Assembly: GCA_019914945.1 (NCBI GenBank)
Contig: CM034110.1
Span: forward strand, 2,919,001 to 2,983,000
DNA from: Typha latifolia
Taxonomy: Eukaryota > Streptophyta > Magnoliopsida > Poales > Typhaceae
Length of the DNA stretch: 64,000 bases
Reading direction: 5' to 3'
Made by a program: the position numbers and the translations under genes. Positions 1 through 11,339 of the stretch are shown here, one piece after another. The notes beneath the pieces are model-generated. The model saw only the letters and a program-made list of their open reading frames with translations. It was not told the DNA's origin and ran no database searches. Numbering within the stretch: the first letter of the stretch is position 1; each line of letters begins with the position of its first letter.

Positions 1-366
1 CTTTTACAGGAGCAGGTATTCAAATTCTGATTTCTACTTTTATCTCTATCATTTTCTACTGTAAGCTAATTTTGTCAAATCAATGGCAAACAGAAAACGA
101 AACTTGGCTCAGTGCATTCGGTAGATGAGACACTAAAAAAAATTGAGGTTGCTGCAAAGGATGTAAGCCTATCAGTTAAGAGGATGAACAATTCCAAGGT
201 ACAATTTAGCCTGAGATTTTATTGCACAAACTGCAGTATCTATATATAATGTTTCTTTTCTTTTTCAATGTTTCAGGTCAAACTTCATGAAAATAAAAGG
301 TTGACAAGAAGTAGATCAGATTTTAATGCAATTTATAAAGTTCTAGTGGTCATTACTTCCAAGTGA
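1..366 (+). CDS. 3' terminal exons of an unidentified host gene (partial)
   Basis: Three stretches join in one frame across good GT/AG borders: 1-15 (end of an exon, donor GT at 16), 94-198 (acceptor CAG before 94, donor GT at 199) and 277-366 (acceptor TTTCAG before 277, stop TGA 364-366). All introns are phase 0. The joined tail is 69 residues, rich in Lys, Ser and Val (it contains VDETLKKIEVAAKDVSLSV and ends KVLVVITSK), with a mildly amphipathic, possibly coiled-coil first half. I do not recognise the protein, and the rest lies left of the window. In-frame joining of three segments and an AATAAA signal downstream argue for a real gene end rather than chance. The first 15 bases are the weakest part. 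Confidence 0.5.
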
Positions 367-602
367 GGAGATTTTTTAAGAGTTCATCGAATCCCATAGT
401 TGGAAATAAAATTTGTTGTATGAAATTTGGGATTAAGAATTGGAATTTTGTTCTAAACTCTAAATTTTGTTGTATGAATTTGTGTTATGGTGAATTATTA
501 GAATTGCAATTTTTATGTTGTATGAGTTTTGAGCTAGAAATATGTTATTTTTGTATAACACACTATTTATATTAGATAAATTAATAAATATTAAATTTTA
601 TA
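367..602 (+). other. probable 3' UTR and downstream flank of the host gene
   Basis: This AT-rich stretch follows the stop codon. It contains a TTGTATGAATTT-like motif repeated several times and an AATAAA hexamer at 583-588 that could serve as the polyadenylation signal. The only open frame in it (363-575) is short, Cys/Phe-rich and has no recognisable domain. Confidence 0.35.
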
Positions 603-860
603 TAGGGTAAATGGGTTAAACGGGTCGTGTTACAATGTCATGTTAACGCGACCCATTTATTAAACGAGTTAGACAGGTCATATTATTGTGTAGTTTTAAC
701 ACGATCAGTTTATTAAACGGGTTTAATAATCCGGTCGTGTTTGTGTTTACCAAATACAACTCGTTTATTAATCGGATCGTGTTTGTGTTAGGGTGAAGTT
801 GACTCAACTTGAATCCAACCCGACCCAAACCCGCTTAACTCGATCAGATCGCCACTCCTA
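603..860. mobile_element. small non-autonomous hAT-like fragment
   Basis: The left edge reads TAGGGTAAATGGGTTAAACG and the reverse complement of the right edge reads TAGGAGTGGCGATCTGATCG. Both resemble the TAGGGGTGGCAA-type ends of plant hAT elements. Between them are inverted runs of GGGTCGTGTT / AACACGACCC words. No transposase is present at 258 bp, and I could not find an 8-bp target duplication (ATTTTATA on the left, CGACCCAG on the right). It may be a degraded MITE or an internal fragment. Confidence 0.35.
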
Positions 861-1979
861 CGACCCAGCTCCATCAACGATTCGGCCTCCACTCCATCAT
901 CACCTCCATCTAATATTTAGGAATCTGTACAACCAACTTAATACCTCCATCTTGTAGATCTATCTTTCTCTAACCTTTGGTAACTATTTAGACGATGTCT
1001 TAAGATCAATCTAGCTAAACCTCACGATCTTAGATTGTTGGAAAGCTCTCTTTTAGAATAACAAATATCCAAATTTAAGAGGATCCAATGTCAGATCTAA
1101 CAAAATCATATTTAAAATTTCTATCCTAAAAATCTATCAGAAACCATTAAGAATCAAATCAAGATGATTTGTAACACTCCTCTTTGACTAAGCCTCTCCC
1201 CCACCTTCCTTCAACCCTACCCGAGCAAGCTTCAAGCCACCGACCTCCATCGTTCGTCTTCTTTCAGTTTACCCTCTCATTTGGGCACCAACCACCTCCT
1301 CCCCTTTCTTCTCTATCTCTCCACCACATCCATCTAGCACCTAGATAGGCCCTAACCCCTTAACCAACTAGGGGTCGAAACCCCTTAGCTTAATTAGAAT
1401 TGTTTGCTTCTGCAATTTAGTCTTTAGTCAAGTCAGTTAGGCCAAGCTCTCAAACTGGCCGAAAGTCAAGCTAGGTAGCCATCAACTTGTGGTACGCACC
1501 TAACCTTGGAATTGATGTGTTAGGCGCATTTGCTTTCGGCTCTTTAATTTGGGTTAAGTTGAGGCAGTCTGGTCAATGTTGCCGCCGCCCTTCCCTTACG
1601 TCTAATCAGCCCCTCTCATTCCTAAGATTATGATCCACTTCTCCCCCTTCATTTAGCTTTATGCTTTATCCCCACTACTGCTACCATATTCACCTTCCAA
1701 AGTCCTAACCCTAGCCACTATTCCACCTTCCACCTTCCACGTCCATATCGTCACCTATTGATCCTTGGCCAGTATTTCCACCATAACTTTTGATCTACAC
1801 CTTTGATCATCCTGATTCTAGTTGCATTGGATTATTGAATTTTATTGGAACAATCTACTAGAGTTTTAGATTGTTTGGATGGGTAGATCAGTAGGCATCG
1901 CCCTCCAAAGTTCTAGTTTTAGAATTGTCCTAAGCTGGTTCTTTGTTGTGATCACAACCACCCCGAGGGTGATCGTAAC
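861..1979 (+). repeat. decayed LTR-like sequence, gypsy family A/A' relative
   Basis: No coding sequence is visible. The run GTTGGAAAGCTCTCTTTTAG near 1037 resembles GTTGGAAAGCTCTTTTCCGG of the family A LTR at 16009, and the stretch ends GATCGTAACA at 1970-1979 just as family A LTR copies do. The left boundary cannot be placed, and much of the middle (1160-1800) matches nothing else in the window by eye. Confidence 0.3.
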
Positions 1980-2612
1980 ATCTTTGTATTAGAGCAGGTT
2001 GTTTCTCTTACCACAAGCATAGATGATGACCACTAGATCCATGGCTTCAAGGTGCGTGATAGAGGAGGACCTACTAGAGTCATTGACACATGTGGAAGAT
2101 AGAAGGGGAGCTACCCCCAAAACTCCTTGACGCATGAGTGATCGATCTAGTCTAGATCTGCCCTCAACCATGGAATCCATCATGCTAGAGATAATAAGGA
2201 CAATGAACTACAACCACGACTAGCTAGTTCATCTCCTTATGCCCAAGTCTGTGAACATAATAGGGTGGCGAATTAGTAGGATCAAGTCCCTGCATCACAA
2301 TCGTTGATCCTTCCGAGCCCTCTCAAGCTGAGGCTCTACGGCTAGGGCTCGGTTATGGTTGCATGAGGAGGATGAGGACCATTAGGTGAACTAGGACGTT
2401 GACCTGTGGGCTAGACTCGAATTCGAGTCTTAGCATGAGTCGGTCAAACTGTGAAGGCATGCACCGGTTTGGAGACCACTTACCAGCCATAGGTGGTGCA
2501 CCCATCCCTGCATCAGTTGGGTTTGTGTTTGACCTAAGCTGAGAGAACACACGCAAGGCTCAATCTGCAAGGATTGACTTCTCAAGTACAGTGAAGGTGA
2601 TCCACTCAAGTG
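1980..2612 (+). pseudogene. decayed gag start of an A-type gypsy element
   Basis: A worn primer-site relic (TATTAGAGCAGG, compare TGGTATCAGAGCC) lies near 1987. From about 2025 the words GACCACTAGATCCATGGCTT and CGTGATAGAGGAGG match the start of the family A gag at 16220 (GACCACCAGATCCATGGCTG). Downstream similarity fades, stop codons are frequent, and the copy is cut at 2613 by the LTR of the next element. Confidence 0.4.
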
Positions 2613-4060
2613 TGATACAATCTCCCCTTGGGCTAAAGTTTGATCTATTCCATTTTTCAGTGAAGGGGCCCCAGCGCAACTAACCGGCTATGGCTAGCTG
2701 GCTGCGACGGGCCCCAGCACTGGCTACGCCAAGACCCCCCACCGCCTTCCCTCTCTCTCTTTAAATCTCTCTCTCTACTCTCTCTTGCACTCCTTCCTCT
2801 CTACTCTCTCTTGCACTCCTTCCTCTCTACTCTCTCTCTACTCTCTCTTGTACTCCTTCCTCTCCTCATAGTCGACGTCTACAAGAGCCCGCCACCGTAC
2901 GTGATACCGACTCGAGATATTCCGAGGAGATATTTTAGAAAGATGAGGTGAGCTATAGACACGAGATGGTATAGAAGATAGTTTAATCAAATATTGAGTT
3001 GTACCATTATTTTATATTTGTACTTCATTATATAGACGATAATTGGTATAATACAGGTCAGACTATAGTGTACTCTTGTATCAGTTGTTTAGTTATACCT
3101 TGATAGTTTGTTGTGGCTTGTGTGGGTTCTGCCAGATTAATTAGTGGTTTAGTGTATATTATTGTGGACTTGAATATTTACATGTTAACAGGTTTATGTA
3201 GTTGATAGTATATTTTATTTGGTGTTGGATTATGTGAGCATGGACATATTAGCAGGTAGTAGTTGATGATGTCATGATTATATGTGCACAGGAGAGTATC
3301 TGTGCGTGACGGGCCCCGCCTGTCCTATCGCATGCGCCTTGCGTGCCGTGTGGGCGCTTGGGCATGCACATGCTCGTGCCGGGCGGGAACGTTACAGTTT
3401 TAGCCCTAGAAAAGAGATTTCAAAAAAATCTAGTTCAGGGAAATCGAACGATGGGATCTCGAGATATTGTCCGAGAAGTAGATGAACATCAAGGAGTCCG
3501 TCTATGGATCCGTGGATGGAGACATGGAATCCTAGGTGATGATGGATGATGGTAGACCAGCAGTAATGGGATGAAACCTGTGGGTAAGTGGTGGTGGAAG
3601 GATTATGGATAATGGAAGGGGTTAGGGCAAGGTGATAGATAGAATAGAAGAAGGGGGAGGACTAGGCTACCCCTAAGGGACTAGGGTGAGTGGCCGGTCG
3701 AGGGAGGCTAGAAGCGGCGACGCCTGGGAACAAGAGAAAAAGAGAGAAGAAGAAGAAGACTAGGGCAAACCTCAATTCATTCAATAATGACTCCTTGGTT
3801 GGCATTCACATCTTTAGAGGCTAACCAAACAATTCAAAAATGACAATTATTAACCCTAGAGGTGTGGATGGCAACCACACATTTTGTGTTCTCTGTATTT
3901 GCGAACCTAATGCAGGCATTTATAAACATGTTTGAATGCACCCCACTATCGAACGCGACATACAAATTTTTTTTTGAAATAAACACTAAAACAAGAATAA
4001 AAGACACCCATAAAGTGTATCCATGCTCGAGACGACATCGGTGACGTCCAAATCGTATCA
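2613..4060 (-). repeat. 3' LTR of A' copy 1, split by a B LTR
   Basis: On the minus strand the LTR starts TGATACGATTTGGACGTCAC at 4060 and ends ...GATTGTATCA at 2613. Segments 3397-4060 and 2613-2660 match the A' LTRs at 47438-48380 and 62092-63073. About 100 bp expected between them is absent, replaced by the B fragment. TTCGAACGC-type cassette words survive in degraded form around 3930-3965. The flanking 5 bp at 2608-2612 is AAGTG. Confidence 0.65.
2661..3396 (+). mobile_element. truncated B-family LTR (B1)
   Basis: It keeps a GC-rich piece, the CT microsatellite (2744-2870) and the conserved LTR end (GGGCCCCGCC region, then CGGGCGGGAACGTTACA ending at 3396). It lacks the TGTAACAACCC start and the whole AT-rich middle that the 3.5-kb copy at 7789-11300 has. 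The left junction is imprecise (about 2660-2670) and no target duplication is visible, so deletion accompanied or followed insertion. Confidence 0.6.
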
Positions 4061-5385
4061 ATCCACCACGCTTCCGCAACCTTGTCCTCAAGGTGTAAAA
4101 TTGGGGAAACGATCCGTGATATCTGACTCGAGCTCCCAGGTAGACTCGTTAGTGTTCTTGCCTAGCCACTCGATCAACACTTCTGCCTCCAACATAGATC
4201 CATGACGTCTTCTCCTACGGTCTAAGACTCAGACTAGTTCAGCTGGGCTATCTTCCTCCATTGGTTCGGGCAAGGTCGAACCCACCATATGGTTAGGCCC
4301 GATCTAGGCCTTCAATGCTGACACATGGAAAACCGAATGGATCCGGGTTCCCTCAGGTAGGTCTAATCGATAAGCTACTGATCCGATTTGTTGTAGCACT
4401 CGATATAGCCCGTAGTATTTGTGACCCAACTTCTGGTTCAAAATCGGCCTCAATATGGATTGCCGATATGATTGAGCTCGAACAAACACCAATTGATCAA
4501 CATCAAACTCTCGCTCGTGCCAGCCTTTGTCATGAGTCTACTTCATGCGATTTTGGGCTGATGTTAGGTGAATCTTGAGCCATCTCAAGGTTTCATCTTG
4601 GTCCGCAAGTTCCAAGTCGAGCTCGGTCCAATCCGCTGCTGTGAGTCTATTGTAGACATGCAAGACAGGGGGAGGGCATCCATAAACTGCCTCAAAGGGG
4701 GTCATGCTGATGCTAGAGTGATGAATTGTATTGTAAGACCACTCGGCCCATGGAATGAATTTGACCTAATCCTTTAGTCTGTACACCACAAAGCAACACA
4801 AGTATTGCTCTAGTACGCGATTCACCACCTCGGTTTGGCCATCCATCTCGTGGTGATAAGCTGAACTAAGGTTGACTCGAGTCCCTTGCAATCTGAAGAA
4901 CTCAGACCAAAACTCGCTGATGAAGATACGATCCTGGTCTGATATGATCGTCCTAGGCATCCCATGCAAGCGCGCCACTTCCCGAACAAAAATTTCAGCA
5001 ACCTTCTTCGGTGAAAATGGGTGTGTCAATGCTATGAAATGAGCGTATTTGCTCAACCTATCCACCACAATGAACACCACCAATTGGCCTCGAACCTCCA
5101 GCAAACCCTTGATGAAGTCCATGGAGATGTCCTCCCAAATATGCTGTGGTATAGGCAGTGGTTGCAACAGCCCGTTTGGTTTGAGTGTCTCCGATTTGAC
5201 TCGTTGGCAAATTTGGCATTCACGCACATAATTCTTCACATCCGACTTCATGGCTGTCCATGTACAGCTTTGGGCCAGCCGCTTGTAGGTATGTAAGACC
5301 CCTTTATGGCCTGCTATAGGAGTATCATGGAAGTGTACTATCAATAGTCTCCATAGTTCTTCATCTGTGGCATAGTCTATAATTA
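4061..5385 (-). pseudogene. gypsy integrase with C-terminal chromodomain (A' copy 1)
   Basis: The minus-strand frame 5344-4766 gives 192 residues with an HHCC zinc finger ([10 protein letters not shown] ... CQICQR) and the integrase core. The catalytic acidic residues are the D of SMDFI, the first D of SDQDR and the E of GQTEVV. A second open stretch (4492-4304) holds the C-terminal domain ending LPEGTRIHSVFHVSALKA. In a further frame 4250-4085 reads a chromodomain (EVLIEWLGK ... STWELESDI) ending at a stop beside the LTR. Integrase inserts the cDNA; chromodomains of chromoviruses bind histone marks and bias insertion. Frameshifts and the stop near 4766 make it non-functional. Confidence 0.8.
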
Positions 5386-7548
5386 ATCAAGATAGAGTAT
5401 AAATTATAAAATTAATTATAATTAGACCTTGTCTATACTTATAGTTATTTAGCCTTTTATTTTATTTTATTTTGTAATTATATATTTAGAAATATTCTTA
5501 TATAAAAGGAAACATACCTATTCTCCTTATACTATAATTAGCATTTTATGATAATAGTATAATTATAATATTTGAATCGTATCTATAAGATAGATCTAGT
5601 TATGTAATCAAAAATAAAAAGAAGTGATTCTAAACTTAATAAACAGTTATATTTTACTTGAATTAATTCTAATTAGATAAACGACTAACTTCATGGTACT
5701 TAAATATTTTCAGATCCCGAACCCCTTATTTGAGACCCCGTGGACCTTGCTAGCGATGAGTGTCACTCGGTTGATTGGCGGATGTAAGGGATACGTGGTT
5801 TACGTCTTCTGATTAGTGTGAGTAGTCTTATCCCCTTAGACGCCTTTCTTAAGTTAGGTTATATTATATATTATGTACATGCATGTTTTGGCCTCGAGCA
5901 TGATTATATGACTTTATCTAGAGATGATTACAGTCAAGCATATTTTATCATGCATTTGATTAGGTTGATTTGGGATATGAGTACATTAGTGATATATAAA
6001 GATGATGAGAGATGATTATACTGTTATAATATTATGTCCAGTTGATCTGTAACATGAGTATGCTTGTGATAGATTAGTATGAGTATGCATGTGTTGATTA
6101 CATGGTTGGAGACTACATTGCATCATTTTTCTCTTGATTTCTGTTCCATCTAAATTTCTTTTATGCATTGACTTATTATCATACTGGATATATGCATATG
6201 ATCTGTCATTTAGAAAGAAAGCATAAAATGTGATTTGTAGGATAGTTAATAGAAAGTGTGAGGATACCTGAGTAGGCGCGAGGTTTAGGACACGCTTAGT
6301 GGATGATTGATCGCTCGACATAGTCATAATCATGTTGGCCTTACATCTGAGGTTATTAGTCTATGTGCGTAGCAGACATTCGGACACATGCCGTTCTCTA
6401 GGGCATATGTGGCGAGTTATCCTCACAAGATTTCTACTAGCTAGAAGGGTGCCCGGCCTCGATGGATGTTGATACCCTTAGCGAATGGCAGGGTATGATT
6501 ATATTTGAGATACTCCTTGCGGATGGTAGAGTATGCTCTGAGCCTTCGGGTATGATGTTGAGACCGGGTACCGGGTGTTGACTGTGCACAGTAGTCTAGT
6601 ACGATGATAACATATAAAGCGTACATTAATGACTGAGATATTGAGAAATGCATATGATTTTATTTTCATCTAATTACTTGATTATTGAGTAGTCAATATA
6701 CGTCATATATGGTTGCATTTGATATCATAGCATCGTCAAGATCGGCATACATCATGTGTCATATTTGTGAGAGAGTTATGATAATAGTATGACATGGAGA
6801 TTTGTTTATTCATTGTCGAGGATTATATACTTTTATCTGTTATGACATGTTATCTACTTTTCATTTATGTATTATTGAGGATACATTCATATATTCATTC
6901 ATGACATGATGCTCTTTCTAATCTATATTATCTAATACATGATTTACTCTCTTTTTGTCATCACTGATTTGGGGTAAGGTCTATTCACTAAGCCTTTTGC
7001 TCATGACTCTCTCTTTATTTCTTTTCTAACCCCTTTAGATATTTGGTACGTGATAGTGACTTGAGATATCTTGAGATGATATTTTAGAGCGATGATGAGG
7101 TGAGCTCTAAATGCGAGATGGTATAGATTATAGTTTATATAGAAATTGAGTTGTACGAGTATTTGATATTTGTACTCTTTTGTATTAGACGATGATTTGT
7201 ATAATATAGGTCGAATCATAGTGTACTCTTGTATTAGTTGTTTTAGTTGTATCTTGATGGTTTGTTGTGGCCTATGTAGATCCTGCCAAATTATGTAGTA
7301 GTCTAGTGTATATTATTGTGGACTTAGATATTCTTATGTTAACATATTTATTTGGTTAATAGTATGATTTATTTGGTGATGGATTATGTGATCATGGATA
7401 GGTTAGCAGGTTTTATTTGATGATGTCATGATTTTATGTGCACAAAAGAATCTGTACATGATGGGCCCCGCCCGAGCTGTCGTGTGCGCCACTCGTGCCG
7501 TGTGGGCGCATGGGCGTGCACGTGCCCATGTTGGGCGTTGGCGTTACA
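5386..7548 (+). mobile_element. B-family LTR, 5'-truncated (B2)
   Basis: The AT-rich tract, the conserved core beginning with GAACCCCTTATTTGAGACCC (near 5717) and the terminal block (GGGCCCCGCC ... GGCGTTACA, ending 7548) align with B3 (7789-11300) and B4 (27474-30714). The CT-rich first third and the TGTAACAACCC start are missing. It joins integrase on the left and protease on the right of the same A' element. Short open frames in it recur at the same place in other B copies and reflect LTR identity, not genes. Confidence 0.65.
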
Positions 7549-7788
7549 AAGTGAGCTCACTTGCATCCCCTATGCTTGGAAGTTCAAACATCGGTTGCAA
7601 CGCTGGTTCTTGCCGCAATTGATTTCCATCCAGCATCACTCTCCGGTCATTCCTCCAAAACGTCAATGTGAGGTTTGAAAAGTCAAATGTCACGGGCCCT
7701 AAGCTTCGAAGCCATTGAGTCCCCAAGACAATGTCGGTACCTCGCAAGACTACGGATAAAGATCCAATATAAAAATTTGGCCTTGCAC
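7549..7788 (-). pseudogene. end of gypsy protease domain (A' copy 1)
   Basis: The minus strand encodes [20 protein letters not shown] and a following linker, which is the region after the protease active site in family A (17960-18060 on the plus strand). The sequence stops at 7788 where the B3 LTR begins and resumes at 11301-11327 (TTGTGGAGGTGTGG on the minus strand). The active-site DTGS motif is not present in the retained part. Confidence 0.75.
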
Positions 7789-10700
7789 TGTAATAACCAA
7801 AAAAAAATAATAATAATAATAAATAATAATAATAATTATTATTAATATAATAAATAATAATAATGTATAAGAAAAGACAAAAATAAAGAAATAAAAATAA
7901 AAATAAAAATAAAAAATATTGGTGTTGCATGGCACAAGCTCGTGCCATGCAACGTGGGCGCGTGTTGAGGGCGCCACGTGCACCCACAACCGCCGTCCCG
8001 ACCAACCAGGCCGGACTAGCTAACTGCGGCGGGCCCCGCCGCCGCCGCTGCCGTTGCCGCCGCCCTTCCCCCCCTCCACCGCCTTCCCTCTCTCTCTTTA
8101 TATATCTCTCTCTCTGTCTCTCTCTCTCGCATATTCTCTCTCTCCCTCTCTCTCTCTCTTTTCTCACATAATTTCTTGCCGACACCGGTTTACTGCCGTC
8201 GTCGTTGCCGTCGCCGCCGCATCACCACCCTCACCGCCTCTCTCTTTCTCCCTCTAAATCTCTCTCTCTTTCGATCTCTCTCTCTCTCTCTTGAGCTCTC
8301 TCTTTCTCTCCTTCCCTTGCCGACGCCGGCCTACCGCCGCCGCCGCACCACCTTCTCTTTCTCTAACTCCCTCATTCTCTCTCTTACCCTCCTCTCTTTC
8401 TCTCTCTCTATCACCTCTCCCTTTCTCACCACCTTCTCTCTCTCTAACTCCCTCGTTCTCTCTCTACCCTCCCCTCTTTCTCTCTCTCTAGCATCGCTCT
8501 CTTCTCTCCTCGCCGACGGCTTCTCGTTGTCGCCGTCGTCGCCGCCGCACCACCTTCTCTTTCTCTCTTACCCTCCTCTCTCTCTCTCTATCACCTCTCT
8601 CTCTTGAGCTCTCTCCCTTCTCTTATCAACGCCAACCGCCACTATTGCTGTCCCCATTGCCGCCGCCACCGCCGCAGCCTAGGTGAGCCTCCCTTCCTTC
8701 TCCGTCTCTTCTTCTTCTTCTTCTTTCTTCTTTCTTTCTTTCTCTTCTTCTTCCTCTCTTCTTCTTCTTTCTTTCTTTCTCTTCTCCTCCTCTTGTTGTG
8801 TAGCAGACAGTGTTGGAAGAGGACTATTATGATTATTTTTTATATAATTACTTCCTAATGATAAGTAACATAGTCTATTTAGGTAATTAATTATTTTGAT
8901 AATTTATAACTAATATAATTTTACTAAGCATTTTAGTATAATAATTTATTAATTACAATTATAAATATTGCCTATAAATTTATTTAGAGTTTTAGTTATT
9001 ATTTATTAGTGAATATATGTAGTCATATATTTATATTTAACTTATATTATATATGTCTATTTTTAGTATATTAGTATTGTCTAATAGTTTGTATAAAATG
9101 GACTACTAGAATTGCAGATTATTTTTGTATAATAGAATAATGATTATTTTATGTATAATCTAGGATTAGTTAAATAAGAGTAAGTATTACAAAATAAGTA
9201 GTAATAATATTATTCTATAATTATATTTTTATTAAATCATATATATAGTCATCTTGGTTACTTATAAAAAGGAGATAAATTACTATATACTTATTTTCTA
9301 TAATTATCAAATTAGGATTTTATTAAATAAATATAAATAGCATATTAATATTGCCACAATTAAATTTATCTTATAAATCTAATCAATATTAAACCTAATA
9401 AAATATCATATTTTACTCGAACAAATTATAATCAGATAAACAACTAACTTTATGTTACTTAAACATTTTCAGACTCTGAACCCCCCTTATTTGAGACCCC
9501 GAGGATCTCACCAACGTCGAGTGGCGGTTGATTGATGGACTCGAGGGATACGTGTGTTGAGTCTTCTGATAAGATGTGAGTAGTCTTATCCCCTAAACAC
9601 CTTTCTCAAATTAGGTTATATTATATATTATGTACATGCATGTTTTGGCCTCCAGCATGATTATATAACTTTATCTAGAGATGATTACAGTCGAGCATAT
9701 TTTTATCATGCATAGAATTAGGCTGATCTTAGATATGAGTATGATGATGATAAATAGAGATGATTAGAGATGATTATACTGTTATAACTTTCTGTCGTAG
9801 TGATTTCTAGTATGAGTGTGCATGTGATAGACTAGCAGGAGTATGCATGGGTTAGATACATGGTTAGAGCCTACATTGCATCATTTTTCTCTTGATTCCT
9901 ATTCCATCTAAATTCCTACTATGCATTGACTCATTATCGTACTGGATATATACATGTGATCTGACATTTAGAAGAAAAGCATGAAATGTGATTGATATGA
10001 TAGTTGATAGAAAGCGTGAGGATACCCGAGTAGGCGCCAGGGTTAGGGGTGCCTGGAGTGATGATTATGGTCGCTGATATGCGATATCTCGTGGCCCATG
10101 TCCGAGGTCAGTTGAGTCTGTGCGGACAGACAATCGGACACATCTGTTCGCCCAGGGCATATGTGGCGAGTTATCCTCACGAGGTTTCTATCAACTATGT
10201 GGGTGCCCGGTTTGGATGGATGCTAATACCCTAGTAGTTGGCGAGGTATGATTATATTTGAGATACTCTTGCTGGTGATGGAGTATGCTCTGAGCCTTCG
10301 AATATGATGTTGAGACCAGGTACTGGGTGTTGACTATGTATAGTGGTCTAGTATGATGATATTATATCGAGATGTCGGTGATGATTGTGATGTTGAAAAA
10401 TGCATATGATTTCATTATCATTTGGTTACCTGATTATCGAGTGATCAATATGCATCATATATGATTATATTTGATATCATAGTATGGTCATGGTCGGCAT
10501 GCATCATTTGTCATATTTGAGAGAGAGAGTTATGAGGATGATATGACATGGAGATTTATTTATATATTGTCGAGGATTATATATTTTATCAGTTATGATA
10601 TGACATGTTATCTATTTTTTATTTATGTATTATTGAGGAACATTCATATACTCATTCATGACATGATGTTCTTTCTGATTCATATTATCTAGTATATGAT

Positions 10701-11300
10701 TTACTCTCTGTTTGACATTACTGATTCGGGGTAAGGTCTATTCACTGAGCCTTTTGCTCATGACTCTCTTTATTTTTCTTTTCTAACCCCCCTCAGATAC
10801 ATGGTATGTGATAGCGACTTGAGATATCTTGAGAAGATATTTTAGAGTGATGATGAGGTGAGCTATAGATGCGAGACAGTATAGATGATAGTTTATATAG
10901 GAAATTGAGTTGTACCAGTATTTGATATTTGTACTTTATTGTATTAGACGATCAATTGTATAATACAGGTCCAATCATAGTGTAGTCTTATATAAGTCGT
11001 TTTAGTTGTATCTTGATAGTTTGTTGTGGCCTGTGTGGGTCCTACCAGATTATGCAGTGGTTTAATGTATATTATTATGGACTGGGATATTCATATGTTA
11101 ACAGGTTTATTTGGTTAATAATATGATTTAATTAGTGATGGGTTATGTGATCATGTATATGTTAGCAGGTAGTATTTGATGATGTCATGATTGTATGTGT
11201 ACAGGAGAGTATCTGTGCGTGACGGTCCCCGCCCGTCCTGTCGCGTGCGCCGCCTTGCCCTCAAGGTGTGCACGTGCCCGTGCCCGGCGGGGGCATTACA
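7789..11300 (+). mobile_element. complete B-family solo LTR (B3), 3.5 kb
   Basis: It starts TGTAATAACC and ends GGGGGCATTACA, so it has TG...CA termini. It is flanked by an exact 5-bp target duplication, TGCAC at 7784-7788 and 11301-11305. Removing it and one TGCAC restores a continuous gypsy protease sequence. In order it contains an AT-rich start, a GC-rich block (about 7930-8080), a CT microsatellite (8085-8800), a long AT-rich tract (8830-9470), and a conserved core and GC-rich end. With no internal region, it is best read as the product of recombination between two LTRs. Its 3,512 bp is long for a plant LTR. Confidence 0.9.
8085..8800 (+). repeat. CT-rich microsatellite tract inside B3 with TATA-like box
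   Basis: (CT)n, (CTT)n and TCTCTC runs are broken by GC-rich CCGCCGCC words. The same tract sits at the same place in other B LTRs (27640-28140, 35620-36120, 39390-39840). A TATA-like TTATATAT lies at its left end (8098-8105; TTTAAAT in other copies), so this tract may be the transcribed leader of the LTR. That role is inferred. The Leu/Ser-rich frames here are low-complexity artefacts. Confidence 0.6.
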
Positions 11301-11339
11301 TGCACCTTCAACTCCACACCTCCACAACTATATGTATCA

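Larger units (their letters stand above)
2613..11327 (-). mobile_element. gypsy chromovirus, family A' copy 1, broken by three B LTRs
   Basis: Read on the minus strand, the parts in order are: protease end (11327-11301, then 7788-7549), integrase with chromodomain (5385-4061), and 3' LTR (4060-2613). The reading is interrupted by B-family LTRs at 7789-11300, 5386-7548 and 2661-3396. Reverse transcriptase, RNase H, gag and the 5' LTR are missing. The first is a clean insertion: removing 7789-11300 and one TGCAC rejoins the protease sequence. The second sits exactly where RT/RNase H should be, so that insertion came with a deletion. At 11327 the element is cut by family C sequence. Confidence 0.75.

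Noticed and set aside
3282..3549. Recurring short frames starting near a GTGCACAGGAGAGTATCTGTG motif (also 7428-7622, 11191-11377)
   Set aside because: They lie at the 3' end of each B LTR and recur because the LTR is repeated; there is no codon-level conservation visible beyond DNA identity.
7549..7553. AAGTG after B2 matching AAGTG at 2608-2612 as a possible target duplication
   Set aside because: The two belong to different borders (the B2 right end and the A' LTR left end) and 7549 continues as protease coding sequence, so the match is probably chance.
8054..8607. Leu/Ser/Pro-rich open frames over CT tracts (also 27571-28262, 35478-36169, 39303-39857 and their antisense Arg/Glu-rich frames)
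   Set aside because: They are translations of CT microsatellite inside B-family LTRs, appear in several frames at once and have no domain.
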